DNA of 19,262 nt, taken from NCBI GenBank assembly GCA_035529015.1, contig DATKXP010000528.1, positions 1 to 19,262 on the forward strand. The letters are read 5' to 3'. The stretch's first letter is position 1, and the number at the start of each line of letters is the position of its first letter. The notes beneath the pieces were generated by a model. The model saw only the letters and a program-made list of their open reading frames with translations. It had not been told where the DNA came from and made no database searches. This stretch comes from JAUVZF01 sp035529015. Its GTDB lineage: Bacteria > Planctomycetota > Phycisphaerae > FEN-1346. A program made the translations under genes and the position numbers. Below are positions 15,595 to 19,262 of this stretch, one piece after another.

Positions 15595-16539
15595 ATGGGT
15601 AAGACCGCTTTTCTGTTTCCCGGCCAGGGCGCCCAGTACGTGGGCATGGGGAAGGACCTCGCCGAGGCGTTTCCCGAGGCGAAGGCCCTCTATGCCAGGG
15701 CCGACGAGATCCTGGGCTTCGCCCTGTCGGAGGTCTGTTTCCATGGCCCGGAGGACCGTCTGACGGCCACCGACATCAGCCAGCCCGCCATCCTGGTGAC
15801 GAGCCTGGCCGCCCTGGCGGCCCTGCGGACCACCGACGCGGGAAGGGCCCTGACGCCGGAGGCGGCGGCGGGGCTCAGCCTCGGCGAGTACACCGCCCTG
15901 GTGGCCGCCGGCGCCATTGCGTTCGACGACGCCGTGCGCCTCACACACCTGCGCGGCCGTTTCATGCAGGAGGCCTGCGACGGTCAGGGCGGCGGCATGG
16001 TCTCGCTTATCGGCGTGGACACCGACGGTGCGGAAAAGATTTGCGAGGCCGCACGCCAGGCCGGTACAATCTGGCCCGCGAACTACAACAGCCCGGGCCA
16101 GATCGTCGTCAGTGGCGTGAAGGCGGCCTGCGACCGGGCGTGCGAGGTGGCCGAAGGCCTCGGCGCTCAGCGCGCCATGCCGCTTACCGTGGCCGGAGCG
16201 TTTCATTCGCCGCTGATGGCCTCGGCCCGGGATAAACTGGCGTCGGAACTTCGCGGCCTCCAGGTCAACGAACTCCAATTCCCCGTGGTTGCAAACGTGA
16301 CCGGGGATTACTATAGTGGCGCGGCCGCGGCGGCCGACCTGCTCGCACGCCAGGTGGACGGGGCGGTGCGGTGGCAGCAGGGCGTTGAGCGCCTGATTGC
16401 CGACGGCTTCGACCGGTTTGTTGAAATCGGCCCCGGCCGCGTGCTGACGGGTCTCTTGAAGCGGGTTGACCGCAAGATCGGGCGGGCCGCCGTCACGATC
16501 GGCACGGCCGAGGACATCGCGAAACTGGCTGGCGCCTGA
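15595..16539 (+). CDS. fabD: Malonyl-CoA:ACP transacylase
   Basis: 314 residues. FabD moves malonyl from CoA to ACP. MGKTAFLFPGQGAQYVGMGK is the standard N-terminus. The nucleophile is Ser95 in GLSLGEYTAL (Leu replaces the His of the commoner GHSLGE; this variant is seen in other FabDs). Arg120 in HLRGRFMQ and His204 in GAFHSPLM complete the site. NYNSPGQIVVSG (163-174) and a C-terminal EIGPGRVLTGL are also typical. The ATG at 15595 has GAGGAGGG only a few bases upstream; upstream in-frame starts (15550, 15583) lack conserved residues. It is the first gene of the downstream half of the fab cluster. Confidence 0.96.
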   Translation: MGKTAFLFPGQGAQYVGMGKDLAEAFPEAKALYARADEILGFALSEVCFHGPEDRLTATDISQPAILVTSLAALAALRTTDAGRALTPEAAAGLSLGEYTALVAAGAIAFDDAVRLTHLRGRFMQEACDGQGGGMVSLIGVDTDGAEKICEAARQAGTIWPANYNSPGQIVVSGVKAACDRACEVAEGLGAQRAMPLTVAGAFHSPLMASARDKLASELRGLQVNELQFPVVANVTGDYYSGAAAAADLLARQVDGAVRWQQGVERLIADGFDRFVEIGPGRVLTGLLKRVDRKIGRAAVTIGTAEDIAKLAGA

Positions 16540-16562
16540 GATGGTTCGCCGCGCCCGTTGAG

Positions 16563-16603
16563 CCGTCGCCGTAACGGCGACGGCCGGTCGCCTGCGGCGA
16601 CCG
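16563..16603. repeat. Pair of hairpins between fabD and fabG
   Basis: Arms CCGTCGCCG/CGGCGACGG (16563-16571, 16575-16583; loop TAA) and CGGTCGCC/GGCGACCG (16585-16592, 16596-16603; loop TGC). The two share the GTCGCC core and are nearly tandem. No T-tract, so read-through into fabG is expected. They may tune the relative mRNA levels. Confidence 0.65.
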
Positions 16604-16629
16604 CCTGAACGGTCTTTCGGGGAAGACGC

Positions 16630-17367
16630 ATGAATTTCGAGGGCAAGACGGCCGTCGTAACGGGCGCAGCGCGGGGAATCGGCCTGGAAATCGCCCGGCA
16701 ACTGGCCGAAGGCGGCGCACGCGTCGTCCTCGTCGATGTGCTCGGGGACCAACTCAAGGAAGCAGCCGCTGGCCTGACCGGGGCCGAAGAGGTCCTGACG
16801 TTTGTCGTGGACGTGACCGACGAGGCCGCCGTCGAGACGCTCATCGGCGAGGTCGTGGAGAAGACCGGCAAGATCGACATCCTCGTCAACAACGCCGGCA
16901 TCACGCGAGACGACCTGCTCTTGAGGATGGACGCCGACGAGTGGGACCTCGTGATGGCCGTCAACCTCAAGGGCACCTTTCTGATGACCAAACATGCCAG
17001 CCGGTACATGGTCCGCCAGAAGTACGGCCGCATCGTCAACATGGCGAGCGTCTCGGGACTGGTGGGCAACCCGGGGCAGGCCAACTATTCGGCCTCGAAG
17101 GCGGGTGTCGTCGGCTTTACGCGGACCGTGGCCCGGGAACTGGCTCGCAAGAACATCTGCTGCAACGCCGTCGCGCCGGGCTTTATCGACACCGAGATGA
17201 CGCGGGTGTTGCCCGAAAAGGCGAAGGAAAACGCGCTGGCTGCCATTCCGCTGGGGCGGATGGGCACGGTTGACGAGGTGGCCAGGGCCGTCTGTTTCCT
17301 CGCCAGCGACGACGCGGCCTACATCACCGGCCACGTCTTGCCGGTGGACGGCGGAATGGCGCCGTAG
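16630..17367 (+). CDS. fabG: 3-oxoacyl-ACP reductase (short-chain dehydrogenase)
   Basis: 245 residues. It reduces beta-ketoacyl-ACP with NADPH in each elongation round. The cofactor motif is TGAARGIG (11-18), followed by NNAG (87-90). The catalytic set is Asn112, Ser140, Tyr153 and Lys157 (YSASK). VAPGFIDTEMT and a C-terminal ITGHVLPVDGGMAP are the usual substrate and tetramer segments. The ATG at 16630 follows GGGGAAG. A Cys pair at NICCNAV is slightly unusual. Position between fabD and acpP makes the fatty-acid role secure within the large SDR family. Confidence 0.96.
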   Translation: MNFEGKTAVVTGAARGIGLEIARQLAEGGARVVLVDVLGDQLKEAAAGLTGAEEVLTFVVDVTDEAAVETLIGEVVEKTGKIDILVNNAGITRDDLLLRMDADEWDLVMAVNLKGTFLMTKHASRYMVRQKYGRIVNMASVSGLVGNPGQANYSASKAGVVGFTRTVARELARKNICCNAVAPGFIDTEMTRVLPEKAKENALAAIPLGRMGTVDEVARAVCFLASDDAAYITGHVLPVDGGMAP

Positions 17368-17447
17368 AGGGTATCAGGACCACCCCGTCCCGGGGCAGGG
17401 CGGGGCGCACGGCATTGGGAAATTCGACGCAGGATGGAGGAATAACT

Positions 17448-17681
17448 TTGGCAACCATCGAGGAACGCGTTGCGGAAATCGTGGCGGAGCAGATGGGCGT
17501 TGAGAAGGCCCAGATTACCCGCGAAACGTCGTTCGTCAACGACCTGGGGGCCGACTCCCTCGACACCGTCGAACTTGTCATGGAGTTCGAAGACGAGTTC
17601 GACATCGGCATTCCCGACGAGGATGCTGAGAAGATTCAGACCGTCGGCCAGGCGATCGATTACGTGGAGGCACACCTGTAA
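17448..17681 (+). CDS. acpP: Acyl carrier protein
   Basis: 77 residues, acidic, the usual ACP size. The phosphopantetheine attachment site is Ser37 in DLGADSLDTVELVM. The sequence begins ATIEERVAEIVAEQMGV and ends TVGQAIDYVEAHL, both typical. The start is TTG at 17448, chosen because GGAGG (17436-17440) lies 7 bases before it and because ACPs begin here; an in-frame TTG at 17415 would add 11 unconserved residues. A TTG start is weak for a very abundant protein. Only three bases separate its stop from fabF. Confidence 0.96.
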   Translation: MATIEERVAEIVAEQMGVEKAQITRETSFVNDLGADSLDTVELVMEFEDEFDIGIPDEDAEKIQTVGQAIDYVEAHL

Positions 17682-17684
17682 CCG

Positions 17685-18923
17685 ATGAGCCGCCGCGTCG
17701 TCGTCACCGGTCTGGGCCTCGTGACCTCCCTCGGCCACGAGGTGCCGCAGTTCTGGCAGCGGTTGCTCGCCGGCCAGTCCGGCGTCAGCCGCGTCGAGTC
17801 GTTCGACGTCTCCGACTACAGTTGCCAGATCGCCGGCGAAATCAAGGACTTCGACCCCACCGCCTATATCGAGCCTCGCGAAGCCCGCCATATGGACCCG
17901 TTCAGCCAGATGGCCGTGGTTGCCGCCATCAAGGCCGTCGAGGATACCGGCCTCGACCTGGCGAATCTGCCGGACCCCTTCCGCGCCGGCTGTATCGTCG
18001 GCAGCGGCATCGGCGGCCTGACCGAATTCGAACAGCAGCACACGCGCCTCCTCGAAAAGGGGGCCATGCGCGTCTCGCCGTTTATGATCCCCAGACTTAT
18101 GATCAACGCCGCTGCCGGCCAGGTTTCGATCCTCTTTCGAATCAAGGGACCCAACGCCGGCGTCGCCAATGCGTGCGCCAGCGCCAATAACGCCATCGGC
18201 CAGGCCTTCTGGACGATCATCAGCAACGAGGCCGACATCATGGTCTGCGGCGGGTCGGAGGCCGCCCTGACGCCCATGGGACTGGCCGGTTTCTGCACGA
18301 ACCGCGCCCTCTCCACCCGAAACGATGAGCCCGAACGGGCCTCGCGCCCCTTCGACCGCGACCGCGACGGCTTCGTCCTGGGCGAAGGAGCGGGTATCAT
18401 CGTCCTCGAAGAGTACGAGTACGCAAGGGGTCGCGGGGCCGATATCTATGCCGAGGTGCTCGGATTCGGCATGAGCGGCGATGGTTGCCACATCGTCCAG
18501 CCCGACCCCACCGGCCGCGGGGCGGCGGCAGCCATGCGGGCCATGCTCCAGGACGCGAAAGTCGCCCCCGAAAAGGTCGATTACATCAACGCCCACGGCA
18601 CCGGAACGCCGCTGGGCGACGTGGCCGAAACGAAGGCCATCAAGCAGGTCTTCGGCGACCATGCCGCCCGGGTGGCCGTTTCGAGCACAAAATCGAGCGT
18701 CGGGCACCTGCTGGGGGCAAGCGGCGGCGTGGAGTTTATCGCCATGATCCTCGCCATCCGCGACCAGGTGGCGCCGCCGACGATCAACCTCGAAAACCCC
18801 GATCCCGAATGCGACCTCAATCACGTGGCCCTCGAGCCGCGCGAGATGCCGATTTCGTGTGCCGCCAGCAACTCCTTCGGATTCGGCGGCCACAACGCCA
18901 GCCTGCTGGTCCGGAAGGTGTAG
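17685..18923 (+). CDS. fabF: Beta-ketoacyl-ACP synthase II (KAS II)
   Basis: 412 residues. It elongates acyl-ACP with malonyl-ACP. The Cys-His-His triad is Cys164 in NACASANNAIG, His304 in NAHGTGTPLGD and His341 in KSSVGHLLGASG, with the conserved Lys336. RVVVTGLGLVTSLG at the N-terminus and FGFGGHNASLLV at the C-terminus are standard. The ATG at 17685 follows the acpP stop after three bases; the nearest GGAGG is 14 bases away, so translation is likely coupled to acpP. It is the last gene of the cluster and no classical terminator follows. FabB is excluded by the overall length and the acpP linkage, though only weakly. Confidence 0.96.
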   Translation: MSRRVVVTGLGLVTSLGHEVPQFWQRLLAGQSGVSRVESFDVSDYSCQIAGEIKDFDPTAYIEPREARHMDPFSQMAVVAAIKAVEDTGLDLANLPDPFRAGCIVGSGIGGLTEFEQQHTRLLEKGAMRVSPFMIPRLMINAAAGQVSILFRIKGPNAGVANACASANNAIGQAFWTIISNEADIMVCGGSEAALTPMGLAGFCTNRALSTRNDEPERASRPFDRDRDGFVLGEGAGIIVLEEYEYARGRGADIYAEVLGFGMSGDGCHIVQPDPTGRGAAAAMRAMLQDAKVAPEKVDYINAHGTGTPLGDVAETKAIKQVFGDHAARVAVSSTKSSVGHLLGASGGVEFIAMILAIRDQVAPPTINLENPDPECDLNHVALEPREMPISCAASNSFGFGGHNASLLVRKV

Positions 18924-18953
18924 TTGCCGGCCCGACGCCTGCGGCCCATGACT

Positions 18954-18976
18954 CGCGGGGCGAGCCCCGCGGCTAA
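18954..18976 (-). repeat. REP-like hairpin after fabF, inverted relative of 2355-2384
   Basis: Arms CGCGGGGC (18954-18961) and GCCCCGCG (18964-18971), followed by GCTAAC. On the minus strand it begins GTTAGCCGCGG, as the copy before recA does; the stem bases differ but stay paired. A fragment GCGGCTAAC recurs at 19001-19009. Confidence 0.65.
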
Positions 18977-19037
18977 CTTGGGCGCTCATGCTCGTTGCTC
19001 GCGGCTAACGCCGGCGCCGATATATACTTGACGAAAA

Positions 19038-19124
19038 CGGCCTTTCTTCGGACCCCCCCAAATCGCGCTTTTCGGAGGTCCGAACCCCGTTTCTGGGCCA
19101 GAAACGCCGATTTGGGGGCCGAAT
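19038..19124. repeat. Array of four mini-palindromes with a period of about 21 bp
   Basis: Successive units centred near 19055, 19077, 19097 and 19117. The clearest are TTCGGAGGTCCGAA (19071-19084), CGTTTCTGGGCCAGAAACG (19088-19106) and ATTTGGGGGCCGAAT (19110-19124). All share the pattern of TT on the left, GG/CC at the centre and AA on the right, with changed but still pairing stems. Long-range pairing is also possible: CCCCCAAATCG (19055-19065) with CGATTTGGGGG (19108-19118), and TTCGGACC (19047-19054) with GGTCCGAA (19077-19084). The stretch is AT-richer than its surroundings. Confidence 0.7.
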
Positions 19125-19139
19125 GTTAAGATAGGCAAG

Positions 19140-19182
19140 GCAAAAAGCGCTCCGTTTTGATCGGTTTCTGATCGCTTTTTGC
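19140..19182. repeat. Inverted repeat in the non-coding tail
   Basis: Perfect 10-bp arms GCAAAAAGCG (19140-19149) and CGCTTTTTGC (19173-19182), with two GATC sites in the 23-base loop. The rest of 18924-19262 holds T-rich stretches and a TATACA at the right edge that might be the -10 box of a gene beyond the window. No gene is called. Confidence 0.65.
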
Positions 19183-19262
19183 TCAAACTTGGTCCGTTCT
19201 TCGTCCTTTTTACCCCTTTTTTAACCTACGTGGAGCGGGGTCAATAGGTGCTAAAGTATACA

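Noticed and set aside
15562..18989. Long minus-strand frames (590 and 556 codons) opposite fabD-fabG and acpP-fabF
   Set aside because: Antisense shadows of conserved genes. No ribosome site or domain.
18986..19186. 66-codon minus-strand frame with a Gly/Pro repeat (SGPETGFGPPKSAIWG)
   Set aside because: TTG start without ribosome site; the peptide repeat follows from the 21-bp hairpin period. Kept only as a note in the hairpin-array finding.

Overview
The window looks like part of a GC-rich chromosome of the Planctomycetota, probably a Phycisphaerae-type lineage. I infer this from a PEP-CTERM sorting signal on a secreted cyclophilin, a GH127-type glycosidase, the thpR-recA-...-alaS neighbourhood, the rpmF-plsX-fabH...fabD-fabG-acpP-fabF cluster and many REP-like palindromes between genes. 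The lineage is inference; no rRNA or other marker gene is visible.

Layout. (1) 1-1545, minus strand: 5' part of a GH127 (DUF1680) beta-L-arabinofuranosidase that runs off the left edge. A 122-bp inverted-repeat element (1573-1694) separates it from the divergent thpR. (2) 1772-5141, plus strand: thpR, recA and a DegP/HtrA-type serine protease that starts one base after the recA stop. (3) 5261-5980, minus strand: secreted cyclophilin with PEP-CTERM tail, divergent from alaS (6341-9049), with a good promoter facing each way. (4) 9267-11567: promoter, rpmF, plsX, fabH, tightly packed (plsX and fabH overlap by 4 bases). (5) 11568-15128: an interruption of the fatty-acid cluster. It holds a small DUF4926 gene, then four unrelated accessory genes with visibly AT-richer codon use (87-aa basic protein; 153-aa membrane protein on the minus strand; 178-aa unknown; 282-aa zinc-ribbon/HEPN-like protein). 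They are separated by three copies (A, B, C) of a dispersed repeat, each with the same -35/-10 promoter, and possibly a degenerate fourth copy (D) just before a strong rho-independent terminator. (6) 15595-18923: fabD, fabG, acpP, fabF. (7) 18924-19262: non-coding tail with an array of about 21-bp mini-hairpins.

The fab genes together supply fatty-acid and phospholipid precursors: FabD loads malonyl-ACP, FabH starts chains, FabG reduces, FabF elongates on AcpP, and PlsX passes acyl-phosphate to membrane lipid synthesis. RpmF is the usual ribosomal companion of plsX. The most unusual part is the repeat-delimited accessory block inserted between fabH and fabD. It looks like a small cassette-type island whose spacer repeats bring their own promoter. 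No recombinase, transposase, CRISPR array, rRNA or tRNA gene is visible in the window.
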